From: Maritimibacter alkaliphilus HTCC2654 | GTDB taxonomy: Bacteria; Pseudomonadota; Alphaproteobacteria; Rhodobacterales; Rhodobacteraceae | Direction of reading: 5' to 3' | Assembly: GCF_000152805.1 (NCBI RefSeq) | Contig: NZ_CH902578.1 | Location: forward strand, 2,156,883-2,220,882 | DNA: 64,000 bases | Shown: positions 46,663 to 54,329 of the stretch, one piece after another | Position numbering within the stretch: position 1 is the first letter of the stretch | Layout: each line of letters opens with the position of its first letter | Made by a program: the position numbers and the translations under genes | Notes under the pieces: model-generated | What the model was told of the DNA's origin: nothing | The model's database searches: none | What the model saw: only the letters and a program-made list of their open reading frames with translations

Positions 46663-47978
46663 AGCACCGCCCCGAACGCCTGACCCAGCTTGTCCACCAA
46701 CTCGCCCAACTGGTCGTCGGTCAGGATGAAGGGCGGCGCGAGCAGAACGTGGTCGCCCTGCACCCCGTCGATGGTGCCACCCATCGGATAGCAGATGAGC
46801 CCGGCCTCGAAGGCCGCCGCCTTAACCTTTTTGTTGATGCCCAGCGCCGGGTCGAACGGTGCCTTGGTCTCGCGATCCGCGACGATTTCGAGACCCCGGA
46901 ACATGCCGCGCCCCCTGATATCGCCGATATGGGGATGCTGACCAAAGGCCTCGAACAGCGCAGCCCCCAGTTTCTCGCCCATATCCGCCGCCCGCGCTGC
47001 CATGCCACCGTCAGTCAGTTTGGTCACGACCACGTCCGCCGCCGCCGTCGCCATCGGGTGGCCGATGTAGGTGTGGCCGTGCTGGAAAAAGCCCGAGCCA
47101 TTCTGGAAGGCGTCGAAAATGCGCGCGGTGCAAAGCGTCGCGCCAATCGGCTGATAGCCAGCGCCCAGCCCCTTGGCGATTGTCACGATGTCGGGCGACA
47201 CCCCGTCCTGTTCGCAAGCGAACAGCGTGCCGGTCCGGCCCATGCCGCACATGACCTCGTCGAGGATCATGAGGATGCCGTAGCGGTCGCAGATCTCGCG
47301 GATGCGCTTGAAGTAGCCGGGCACCGCAGGTACCGCGCCCATGGTCGCGCCGACCACGGGTTCCGCGATGAAGCCGATGACGGTTTCGGGGCCGACGCGC
47401 AAAAGCTCCGCCTCCAACTCGTCCGCGACGCGCTGGCCGTAAGCCACCAGATCCTCGCCGTCCTCCTGCCCGCGATAGGCGTAGCAGGGGGCGATGTGGC
47501 TGGTCTCGACCATCAGCGGCTGGAACTGCGCGCGCCGCCACGCATTGCCGCCCGTGCCCAGCGCACCCAGCGTGTTGCCGTGATAGCTTTGCCGCCGCGC
47601 GATGAAACGCCCCCGGCTTTCCTCGCCGATCTCGACGAAATACTGCCGCGCCATTTTCAGCGCAGCCTCGACCGCCTCGGACCCGCCGGAGACGAAATAA
47701 ACCTTGTCCAAGCCTTCGGGCGCATGGGCGATCAGGCGGTCCGCAAGCCGCTCGGCCGGTTCGGAGGTGAAGAACCCGGTGTGCGCGAAGGGAATCGCAT
47801 CGGCCTGCGCCTTGATCGCCGCGATCACGTCGGGGTCGGAGTGCCCCAGACAGGACACGGCCGCGCCGCCCGAGCCATCGAGGTAGGGTTTTCCAGCCTT
47901 ATCAAAGATATAGCCCCCCTCACCGCGCGTCGCGACGGGGGGCGTTTGTTTGGCGGAACGATGAAAAACGTGGCTCAT
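46659..47978 (-). CDS. Class III PLP aminotransferase
   Basis: A 439-residue omega-type transaminase. Markers are YLDGSGGAAVSCLGHSDPDV, the VSGGSEAVEAALKMAR segment, LILDEVMCGMGRTG (here MILDEVMCGMGRTG), and the cofactor Lys in IAKGLGAGYQPIGA (about residue 268). It moves an amino group from an amine or amino acid to a keto acid. ATG 47978 is chosen; an upstream start at 48041 would run into the operator-like repeats. It is followed by a coupled BKACE gene and divergent from the rpiR-type gene. Confidence 0.92.
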   Translation of the reverse strand: MSHVFHRSAKQTPPVATRGEGGYIFDKAGKPYLDGSGGAAVSCLGHSDPDVIAAIKAQADAIPFAHTGFFTSEPAERLADRLIAHAPEGLDKVYFVSGGSEAVEAALKMARQYFVEIGEESRGRFIARRQSYHGNTLGALGTGGNAWRRAQFQPLMVETSHIAPCYAYRGQEDGEDLVAYGQRVADELEAELLRVGPETVIGFIAEPVVGATMGAVPAVPGYFKRIREICDRYGILMILDEVMCGMGRTGTLFACEQDGVSPDIVTIAKGLGAGYQPIGATLCTARIFDAFQNGSGFFQHGHTYIGHPMATAAADVVVTKLTDGGMAARAADMGEKLGAALFEAFGQHPHIGDIRGRGMFRGLEIVADRETKAPFDPALGINKKVKAAAFEAGLICYPMGGTIDGVQGDHVLLAPPFILTDDQLGELVDKLGQAFGAVL

Positions 47979-48023
47979 GGCCTTGGACTCCGGGACCGAC
48001 TCGGTCGATTGCACGCTTTCAGC

Positions 48024-48100
48024 ATGAAACAGATGGTTCACACGTTGACAAGATATGAAACAGATGAAACGGTCCGAGTCGGGTGTTTCAGTTTCGCCGG
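48024..48100. promoter_or_regulatory. Operator-like direct repeats between the aminotransferase and rpiR-type genes
   Basis: ATGAAACAGATG occurs twice in the same orientation, at 48024-48035 and 48055-48066, exactly 31 bases apart (three helical turns). A third related block, GTTTCAGTTTC, lies at 48084-48095. A perfect -35-like TTGACA is at 48045-48050, but the -10 at the matching distance is weak. RpiR proteins are known to bind TGAAA/TTTCA-type half sites, so this could be the autoregulatory and target operator. Confidence 0.55.
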
Positions 48101-48111
48101 GGTAACTTTTC

Positions 48112-48975
48112 GTGCTGCACAGTTTTGAGGAACGATTGGCCTCGAACTACGACGCGCTGTCGGCGCGGCTGCGCGAAGCGGGCGATTACATCGCCGCCAA
48201 TCCTCTCGACACCGCCACCCGGTCGCTTCGGGCCGTGGCCGACCACTCCGGCCTCGCCCCGGCGACTTTCACCCGGCTGTCCAAGGCGCTGGGTTACGAG
48301 AATTTCGAGGAATTGCGCGAAGGGATGCGGCGGCGGCTCGAACGGCGCCAAGCCAGTTTCGCGGCCCGTGCCGACGCGCTTCAGGGAGCGAGCGACGGGG
48401 GAAGCGCCGACCTGATCCGCCGAACCCGCGAAGCATCGCTGACCAATATCGACCGCCTGACGGACGAGATCGACACCGCGAAATTCGACACTATCGCCGA
48501 TCACCTTCATGCCGCGCGACGGGTCGTGCTGCTTGGCGGTCTCGGCTCCACGGCCATTGCGGAATACGCGGCCTATATGGGCAACTTCCTGGGGGACAAC
48601 TGGATGCCCGCGGGGCGCATGGGGGCCTCGGTCGGGGCGGCGCTCTCCGACCTCGACCGGCGCGACGCGCTGATCGTCTTTACCAAGCCCCCTTTCGCGA
48701 ACACGTCGATCCGGGCCGCGGAATTCGCGCGGGCGCGGGGCGTCTACGTGCTCGTCGTCACCGATACGCACACCTGCCCCGCCCTGCGTCATGCGTCGGC
48801 GCGGGTCGTCGTGCCGACCGAAAGCCCCAATTTCTTTTCGTCCTACGTGGCGACCATGTTCTTCGTGGAAACACTGATGGCCATGATCGCGCAACGCGCA
48901 GGACCCACCGCGACCGAACGGATCGCGGATGTCGAGACCGCGAACCGCGCCTTGGGCGAGGTGATCGGCCTCTGA
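48112..48975 (+). CDS. RpiR/MurR-family transcriptional regulator
   Basis: A 287-residue regulator with an N-terminal helix-turn-helix (RAVADHSGLAPATFTRLSKA) and a C-terminal SIS domain (RRVVLLGGLGSTAIAEYAAY), which binds phosphosugars or other small ligands. It starts at a GTG. It is divergent from the aminotransferase-BKACE genes and followed by the TRAP operon, so it may control both; the ligand is unknown. Confidence 0.92.
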   Translation: MLHSFEERLASNYDALSARLREAGDYIAANPLDTATRSLRAVADHSGLAPATFTRLSKALGYENFEELREGMRRRLERRQASFAARADALQGASDGGSADLIRRTREASLTNIDRLTDEIDTAKFDTIADHLHAARRVVLLGGLGSTAIAEYAAYMGNFLGDNWMPAGRMGASVGAALSDLDRRDALIVFTKPPFANTSIRAAEFARARGVYVLVVTDTHTCPALRHASARVVVPTESPNFFSSYVATMFFVETLMAMIAQRAGPTATERIADVETANRALGEVIGL

Positions 48976-49009
48976 ACCACAAGACCAACCAAACTAACGG
49001 GAGAAAGAT

Positions 49010-49975
49010 ATGACAAAGCATCTCAGATACGGGCTCGCCGCCCTCGCCACCGTGGCCTTCACGGCCCCGGCGATGGCGCAGGAAGAGTTCATCACCATCG
49101 GCACCGGCGGTGTCACGGGTGTCTATTACCCGACGGGCGGCGCGATCTGCCGTCTGGTGAACAAGGGACGCAAGGATCACGGCATCCGCTGTTCGGTCGA
49201 ATCGACGGGTGGCTCGGTCTACAACGTGAACACGATCAAGGAAGGCGAGCTCGAGTTCGGCGTCGCCCAGTCCGACATTCAGTACAACGCCTATAACGGC
49301 GTGGTGCAGTTCGAAGACGGGGCCTTCGAAGGCCTGCGCGCCGTGTTCTCGGTCCACCCGGAGCCGTTCACGGTCGTTGCGCGTGCCGATGCCGGCATCA
49401 CGACCTTCGACGACCTCAAGGGCAAGCGCGTCAACATCGGCAACCCCGGATCGGGCCAGCGCGCCACGATGGAAGTGCTGATGGAGAAGATGGGCTGGAC
49501 CGCCGACGACTTCGCGCTCGCGTCCGAGCTGAAGGCCGCCGAACAGTCCGCCGCCCTGTGCGACAACCAGATCGACGCGATGGTCTACACCGTCGGTCAC
49601 CCGTCGGGGTCGATTCAGGAAGCCACCACCGCCTGCGACTCGGTCCTCGTCGAGGTGTCGGGCGACGCCGTGACGGCGCTGGTCGACGAATTCCCGTTCT
49701 ACCGCACCGCCACCATCCCCGGTGGCATGTATCGCGGCAATGACGAAGACACGATGACCTTCGGTGTCGGCGCGACGTTCGTCACTTCGGACGCCGTGTC
49801 GGAAGATGCCGTCTATGCGGTCGTCTCGTCGGTCTTCGAGAACTTCGAGGACTTCAAGGGCCTGCACCCGGCCTTCGCGAACCTCGTGCCCGAAGAGATG
49901 ATCTCGGCCGGTCTGTCCGCGCCGCTGCATCCGGGCGCCGAGAAGTACTACAAAGAAAAAGGCTGGATGGAATAA
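49010..49975 (+). CDS. TAXI-family TRAP transporter substrate-binding protein
   Basis: A 321-residue periplasmic protein with a signal peptide ([16 protein letters not shown]). It belongs to the TAXI group ([55 protein letters not shown] as separate stretches). TAXI proteins feed fused TRAP permeases; known ligands include glutamate and other carboxylates. The ligand here is unknown. GGGAGAAAG ribosome site. It begins the TRAP operon, 34 bases after the rpiR-type gene. Confidence 0.94.
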   Translation: MTKHLRYGLAALATVAFTAPAMAQEEFITIGTGGVTGVYYPTGGAICRLVNKGRKDHGIRCSVESTGGSVYNVNTIKEGELEFGVAQSDIQYNAYNGVVQFEDGAFEGLRAVFSVHPEPFTVVARADAGITTFDDLKGKRVNIGNPGSGQRATMEVLMEKMGWTADDFALASELKAAEQSAALCDNQIDAMVYTVGHPSGSIQEATTACDSVLVEVSGDAVTALVDEFPFYRTATIPGGMYRGNDEDTMTFGVGATFVTSDAVSEDAVYAVVSSVFENFEDFKGLHPAFANLVPEEMISAGLSAPLHPGAEKYYKEKGWME

Positions 49976-49993
49976 TCCAACCCGTGCCGATCA

Positions 49994-50015
49994 GGAGGGC
50001 GGTCCGCCGCCCTCC
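49994..50015 (+). terminator. Hairpin between the TAXI binding-protein and permease genes
   Basis: A perfect nine-base stem GGAGGGCGG/CCGCCCTCC with loop TCCG, without a following T-run. It probably stabilises the binding-protein mRNA so that it exceeds the permease, as seen in many transporter operons. Confidence 0.6.
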
Positions 50016-50071
50016 CCTCCCAAAGTAAATCAACGATTTCTGAGCGCCGATCTGGCCGGGACGGAGGGACC

Positions 50072-52690
50072 ATGTCCGACAAGGAAAACCGAGCACTGAA
50101 CGAACAGGAGCTTCAGGAGCTCGTCGCGGCCTCAGACAGCGGGGCGCGTTCCGTTCCGGGCAATCTGGGCATCTTCATCGCGGCCGTCGCGTTGATCTGG
50201 TCGATTTTCCAGGTCCTGCTCGCCTCGCCCTGGGCGCCCTATATCCTGCCCTCCGACGCGATCAACAACTCGCGCCAGATCCACCTCGCCTTCGCGATCT
50301 TCCTGTCCGCGATGGCCTATCCGCTGTTCAAGCGCGCGCCCAAGCACAAAGTGCCGTGGTATGACTGGGTGCTCGCCATCGGCGGTGCCCTCCTCGCCCT
50401 TTACGGGTATTTCTTCTACGACAAGATCGTTTCGAACGGCGGGCTGGCCGACCAGACCGATGCCATCGCATCGCTCGCCGGGCTGGCCCTGCTGTTCATC
50501 GCCGCTTACCGGACCCTCGGCCCGGTGATGGTGATCCTCGCCATGATCTTCCTTGCCTACGTGTTCTTCGGCTCGTCCGACGTGGTGCCGGAGCAGATCC
50601 GATGGGCGGGCGCGAGCCTGCGCAAGGCCATGTCGCATATGTGGATCACGTCCGAGGGCGTGTTCGGCATCGCGCTGGGCGTTTCGACCCGGTTCGTCTT
50701 TCTCTTCGTCCTCTTCGGTGCGCTTTTGGACAAGGCGGGCGCGGGCAACTACTTCATCAAGATGGCTTTCGGCGCGCTCGGCCACCTGCGCGGCGGACCC
50801 GCCAAGGCGGCGGTCGTCGGCTCGGCGGCCACCGGCCTGATCTCAGGCTCGTCCATCGCCAACGTCGTGACCACCGGCACCTTCACCATCCCGCTGATGA
50901 AGCGCGTGGGCTTTTCGTCGGAAAAGGCCGGGTCGGTCGAGGTCGCATCCTCGGTCAATGGTCAGATCATGCCCCCTGTCATGGGCGCGGCGGCGTTCCT
51001 GATGGTCGAATATGTCGGCATCTCTTACGTCGAGGTCATCACCCACGCCTTCCTGCCCGCGATCATCTCCTACATCGCGCTGGTCTACATCGTTCACCTC
51101 GAAGCGGTGAAGAACCGGATGCCGACGCTGGGCGACAAGGTCGTCAAGCTGTGGCGCACCGTCTTGGGCATGTTCCTGTTCTTCGCGGGCTTCGCGATCC
51201 TGTGCTACGCGACGCAATTCCCCGTCCGCCTCGTCACGTCGATGGTGCCGACCGGGTCGGGCTGGATTCTCGCCGCGCTTCTGGGGCTGGTCTACCTTGG
51301 CCTGATCTACCTCGCCTCGACCGTGCCGGATCTGGAACCCGACGATCCGAATTCGGAAAACGTCGAGCTGCCGCACATCCCGAGCATCTACAAGTCTGGG
51401 CTTTACTACCTGCTCCCGATCATCGTGCTGGTCTATTTCCTGATGATCGAGCGCAAGTCGCCGGGCCTGTCGGCGTTCTGGGCCACCTTCCTGCTTTTCG
51501 GCATCCTGCTGACCCAGCGGATGCTCAAGGCGATGTTCCGGGGTGAATCGGCTGCGGTCGGCAAGCTCAAGGACGGGCTCTTCGACCTCGTCGCCGGCCT
51601 GATCGACGGCGCGCGCAACATGATCGGCATCGGCCTCGCCACCGCGACCGCCGGGATCATCGTGGGCACCGTGTCGCTCACCGGGATCGGTCAGGTGATG
51701 GCGGACTTCGTCGAGTTCCTGTCGGGCGGCAACCTGATCCTGATGCTGATCTTCGTGGCGATCCTGTCGCTGATCCTCGGGATGGGCCTGCCGACGACCG
51801 CAAACTACATCGTCGTCTCGTCCCTGATGGTCGCCGTCGTCGTGGAGCTTGGCGCGCAATCCGGCCTTGTCGTGCCGCTGATCGCCGTTCACCTCTTCGT
51901 CTTCTATTTCGGGATCATGGCGGATGTGACACCCCCCGTGGGGCTTGCGAGTTTCGCAGCCGCCGCCGTGTCGGGGGGCGACGCGATCAAGACGGGCTTC
52001 ACCGCGTTTTTCTACAGCTTGCGCACCGTCGCCCTGCCCTTCGTGTTCATCTTCAACACCGACCTTCTGCTGATCGACGTGACGCTGGTGCAGGGGATAC
52101 TCGTGTTCATCGTCGCGACCATCGGCATCCTGATCTTCACCGCCGCGACGATGGGATGGTTCCTGACCAAGAACCGGATCTGGGAAACGGTGGCGATGCT
52201 TCTGATTGCCTTCACCCTGTTCCGCCCCGGCTTCTTCATGGACATGATCCAGCCACCCTATGACGAGGTGGAGCCGACGGCGCTGGAGCAGCGTCTGGAA
52301 CAGGCCCCTGCGGGGCGCGATCTGCGCGTCGTGATTTCGGGCCCCGACTTCGACACGCTCGAGATGAAGGATCTGACCGTGGTCCTCACCGTGCCCGAAG
52401 TCGAGGGCGCGCAGGCCCGACTGGATGAATGGGGTCTCCTGCTTCTGCCCGAAGGCGATCAGGTCATTCTCGAAGAGCCGATGTTCGGCACGCCGCTGTC
52501 GGATCAGCTTGCCTCGTTCGACTTCTACGGTGACGAACCCGTCACGATCTCGGCGGTGCGCGCACCTGCCGAGCAATTGCCGAAAGAGCTGATGTTCATC
52601 CCGGCGCTGGCGCTCATGGCGCTGATCGCCTTCCTCCAGTCCCGCCGCGCCGAAACGGCGGCCCCTGCCCGCAAAGGAGTGCCGGCATGA
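50072..52690 (+). CDS. TRAP transporter fused permease (DctQ-DctM fusion), TAXI type
   Basis: An 872-residue polytopic membrane protein combining the small four-helix subunit (about residues 25-150) and the large subunit (about 150-790). Markers are GSAATGLISGSSIANVVTTG (GSSIANVVTTG) and LGMGLPTTANYIVVSSLMV. It uses an ion gradient to import the substrate captured by the TAXI protein. The C-terminal 110 residues after the last helices are soluble and acidic, ending with another hydrophobic helix, an extension not needed by the core. Overlaps the usp gene by four bases. Confidence 0.95.
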   Translation: MSDKENRALNEQELQELVAASDSGARSVPGNLGIFIAAVALIWSIFQVLLASPWAPYILPSDAINNSRQIHLAFAIFLSAMAYPLFKRAPKHKVPWYDWVLAIGGALLALYGYFFYDKIVSNGGLADQTDAIASLAGLALLFIAAYRTLGPVMVILAMIFLAYVFFGSSDVVPEQIRWAGASLRKAMSHMWITSEGVFGIALGVSTRFVFLFVLFGALLDKAGAGNYFIKMAFGALGHLRGGPAKAAVVGSAATGLISGSSIANVVTTGTFTIPLMKRVGFSSEKAGSVEVASSVNGQIMPPVMGAAAFLMVEYVGISYVEVITHAFLPAIISYIALVYIVHLEAVKNRMPTLGDKVVKLWRTVLGMFLFFAGFAILCYATQFPVRLVTSMVPTGSGWILAALLGLVYLGLIYLASTVPDLEPDDPNSENVELPHIPSIYKSGLYYLLPIIVLVYFLMIERKSPGLSAFWATFLLFGILLTQRMLKAMFRGESAAVGKLKDGLFDLVAGLIDGARNMIGIGLATATAGIIVGTVSLTGIGQVMADFVEFLSGGNLILMLIFVAILSLILGMGLPTTANYIVVSSLMVAVVVELGAQSGLVVPLIAVHLFVFYFGIMADVTPPVGLASFAAAAVSGGDAIKTGFTAFFYSLRTVALPFVFIFNTDLLLIDVTLVQGILVFIVATIGILIFTAATMGWFLTKNRIWETVAMLLIAFTLFRPGFFMDMIQPPYDEVEPTALEQRLEQAPAGRDLRVVISGPDFDTLEMKDLTVVLTVPEVEGAQARLDEWGLLLLPEGDQVILEEPMFGTPLSDQLASFDFYGDEPVTISAVRAPAEQLPKELMFIPALALMALIAFLQSRRAETAAPARKGVPA

Positions 52691-53127
52691 CCATCAAGAC
52701 CGTGCTCTGTGCCATCGACATCAACCGGCCCGAAGCCGAAGCGATCGTGCTGAGACGCGCGCACAAGATCGCCGAGGCCGAGGGCGCGCAACTCGACGTC
52801 ATCACCGTCGTGCCCGATTACGGCATGTCGGTGGTCGGCGGTTACTTCGACGAGAAGCACACGCAAAAGGCCGTGGAACACGCCCATGCGCTGCTTTGCG
52901 ACGCGGTGGGCAAGGTGCTGGGCGAAGAGGCCAACGCGGCCTGCCGCCACGTGGTCGCGGTCGGCAAGGCTTATCAGGAAATCCTCAAGGTGGCGGAAAA
53001 GGACGAGGCCGATCTGATCGTCCTCGGGGCCCATGACCCCGATCTGTCCGACTATCTTCTCGGCCCGAACGCGGCGCGGGTGGTGCGCCACACCAAAGCG
53101 TCGGTCTACGTGGTGCGGGAAGTCTGA
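52687..53127 (+). CDS. Universal stress protein (UspA-like) of the TRAP operon
   Basis: A 146-residue Usp-fold protein with the nucleotide-binding region LIVLGAHDPD...LGPNAARVVRHTKASVYVV (seen as LIVLGAHDPDLSDYLLG). Its gene overlaps the TRAP permease gene by four bases. This echoes the ectoine transporter of Halomonas, where a Usp (TeaD) ends the teaABC operon and modulates the permease; the same role here is inference. Confidence 0.92.
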   Translation: MTIKTVLCAIDINRPEAEAIVLRRAHKIAEAEGAQLDVITVVPDYGMSVVGGYFDEKHTQKAVEHAHALLCDAVGKVLGEEANAACRHVVAVGKAYQEILKVAEKDEADLIVLGAHDPDLSDYLLGPNAARVVRHTKASVYVVREV

Positions 53128-53130
53128 AAC

Positions 53131-53158
53131 GAAAAGGGCGGCACTTGCCGCCCTTCTC
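53131..53158. terminator. Bidirectional terminator between the usp and yqjE-type genes
   Basis: AAGGGCGGC and GCCGCCCTT pair around ACTT, with A- and T-rich flanks on both sides. It lies between two convergent genes and suits both strands. Confidence 0.8.
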
Positions 53159-53585
53159 AGTGATGATGCAGATCGTGTGGATGCGGCTCATACGCCGGAT
53201 CGTATCCCGGCGGCGGCGCGGACGGCTTGGTCGTCTTGCGCGCGGCCATGCCAGCGGAAATGCCCTGAATGAAGGCCGTGCCGAGCGTTCCGACCGCGGC
53301 GACACCGGCTGCGGGCGCGACCGTCGAAACAGGTGCGTTCACGCTGGGTGCCATTGAAATCTTCGCGCGGCTGGTGCGAGTCATGGCAAGGCAGATCAGG
53401 CCGAGACCCACGAAAATCCCGCCGAAAATCAGCGCCAGTTGCATCGGCTCGAAGAACGCGGAAAGCGCGATCCAGCCCGCGACGGCGAGAAAGGCGAAGC
53501 CCACGAACAGCATGATGCCGCTCGCCACACCGAACATGGTGCGACGAACGGCAAGTCTGATGCGGTATTCAAGCGCGGCGATCAT
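53157..53585 (-). CDS. YqjE-type membrane protein (phage holin-like fold)
   Basis: A 142-residue protein with two adjacent membrane helices (about residues 18-42 and 48-68) and a C-terminal Ala/Pro/His-rich tail (HPHDLHHH). It resembles the YqjE/DUF1469 group, which in bacteria is commonly encoded next to YqjD/DUF883-type proteins; here the DUF883 gene overlaps by four bases. The group is linked to stress responses and the membrane. The pair lies behind an EcfG-type promoter. Confidence 0.82.
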   Translation of the reverse strand: MIAALEYRIRLAVRRTMFGVASGIMLFVGFAFLAVAGWIALSAFFEPMQLALIFGGIFVGLGLICLAMTRTSRAKISMAPSVNAPVSTVAPAAGVAAVGTLGTAFIQGISAGMAARKTTKPSAPPPGYDPAYEPHPHDLHHH

Positions 53586-53917
53586 TTGCGCGCCAGAAAC
53601 AGCCCGACGATGAAGCCGACACCGGCGGCGATCCCCACGGCGGCAGCCGGGTTTTCACGAACCTGGTTTTCGGCGTTGCGATAGGCCGCGACGGTCGCGT
53701 CCTGCGCGTCGGCATAGGCCTTTTCACCCTGCGCCCGCGCTTTCTTGGCGGTCGCGGATGCGCGGTACTTGGCTTCGGCACCGGCAGTGGTGGTCAGGTC
53801 TTTGAGCGTGGCGGTCAGCGACGACACGTCGGTTTTCAGCGAAGCGACCTGCGCTTCGAGATCTTTGACGTGGCTGTCCATTGCTTTTCCATTCGAACTT
53901 TGTGCGGCAGTGGCCAT
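53582..53917 (-). CDS. DUF883 / ElaB-YqjD-type membrane-anchored protein
   Basis: A 111-residue protein with a long coiled coil (LEAQVASLKTDVSSLTATLKDL) and a C-terminal membrane helix, GIAAGVGFIVGLFLARK. In E. coli YqjD/ElaB bind ribosomes at the membrane in stationary phase. ATG 53917 has GGAG ten bases ahead. First gene of an operon with the YqjE-type gene. A near-perfect EcfG promoter lies upstream (GGAAC, 16 bases, CGTT). Confidence 0.87.
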   Translation of the reverse strand: MATAAQSSNGKAMDSHVKDLEAQVASLKTDVSSLTATLKDLTTTAGAEAKYRASATAKKARAQGEKAYADAQDATVAAYRNAENQVRENPAAAVGIAAGVGFIVGLFLARK

Positions 53918-53959
53918 TGGGAAAACTCCTTCCGGGGTGGTCTGTCCATTCAGGGGTCC

Positions 53960-53984
53960 AACGCATGCGCGCGGGCGCTGTTCC
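53960..53984 (-). promoter_or_regulatory. Predicted EcfG promoter for the DUF883-YqjE operon
   Basis: On the minus strand: GGAAC (53984-53980), 16 bases, CGTT (53963-53960). This matches the published alphaproteobacterial EcfG consensus exactly. A transcript start about seven bases later leaves a leader of about 36 bases before the ATG. Confidence 0.7.
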
Positions 53985-54005
53985 ACCACCAGCAGATTCT
54001 TTTTC

Positions 54006-54031
54006 GGAACTTTCCTGACCCCGGCTCAGTT
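54006..54031 (+). promoter_or_regulatory. Predicted EcfG promoter for the DUF1328 gene
   Basis: GGAAC (54006-54010), 17 bases, AGTT (54028-54031). The -10 element has A instead of the preferred C, but the GTT core is present. It is back to back with the DUF883 promoter, and the predicted leader to the ATG is about 58 bases. Confidence 0.6.
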
Positions 54032-54095
54032 TCAAATCCAATGATCCGCGCCGCATGGCGCACCCTGTAACAACTTGAAAGAAGGAGGTTTCGTC

Positions 54096-54266
54096 ATGCT
54101 CGGTTGGGCTCTCACATTCCTCGTCATCGCCATCATCGCCGCCGTGTTCGGCTTCGGTGGCATCGCTTCGGCCTCGGCCGGGATCGCGCAGATTCTGTTC
54201 TTCGTGTTCCTCGTCCTGTTCGTCGTCGCCCTCATCGCCCGTGCGGTGCGTGGTCGGCGCGTGTAA
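54096..54266 (+). CDS. DUF1328 small membrane protein
   Basis: A 56-residue protein almost entirely hydrophobic (two helices, [20 protein letters not shown] and [15 protein letters not shown]), the YtjA/UPF0391 family. Function is unknown; members are small inner-membrane proteins often induced by stress. ATG 54096 has a strong GAAGGAGG site seven bases upstream. It lies after a predicted EcfG promoter and before a terminator, so it is a single-gene unit. Confidence 0.9.
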   Translation: MLGWALTFLVIAIIAAVFGFGGIASASAGIAQILFFVFLVLFVVALIARAVRGRRV

Positions 54267-54288
54267 GCCGGACAAGACCCTGAAAAGG

Positions 54289-54325
54289 TGGGGCGCTCCC
54301 GTACCTCGGGCGCCCCATTTTTTTA
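54289..54325 (+). terminator. Intrinsic terminator of the DUF1328 gene
   Basis: TGGGGCGC and GCGCCCCA pair around a 13-base loop, followed by seven Ts. It also abuts the end of the convergent SGNH hydrolase gene. Confidence 0.85.
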
Positions 54326-54329
54326 CGCC

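Noticed and set aside
48045..48073. A TTGACA as a housekeeping promoter for the rpiR-type gene
   Set aside because: The hexamer at the correct spacing (about AACGGT) is far from a -10 element, so the promoter is not supported.
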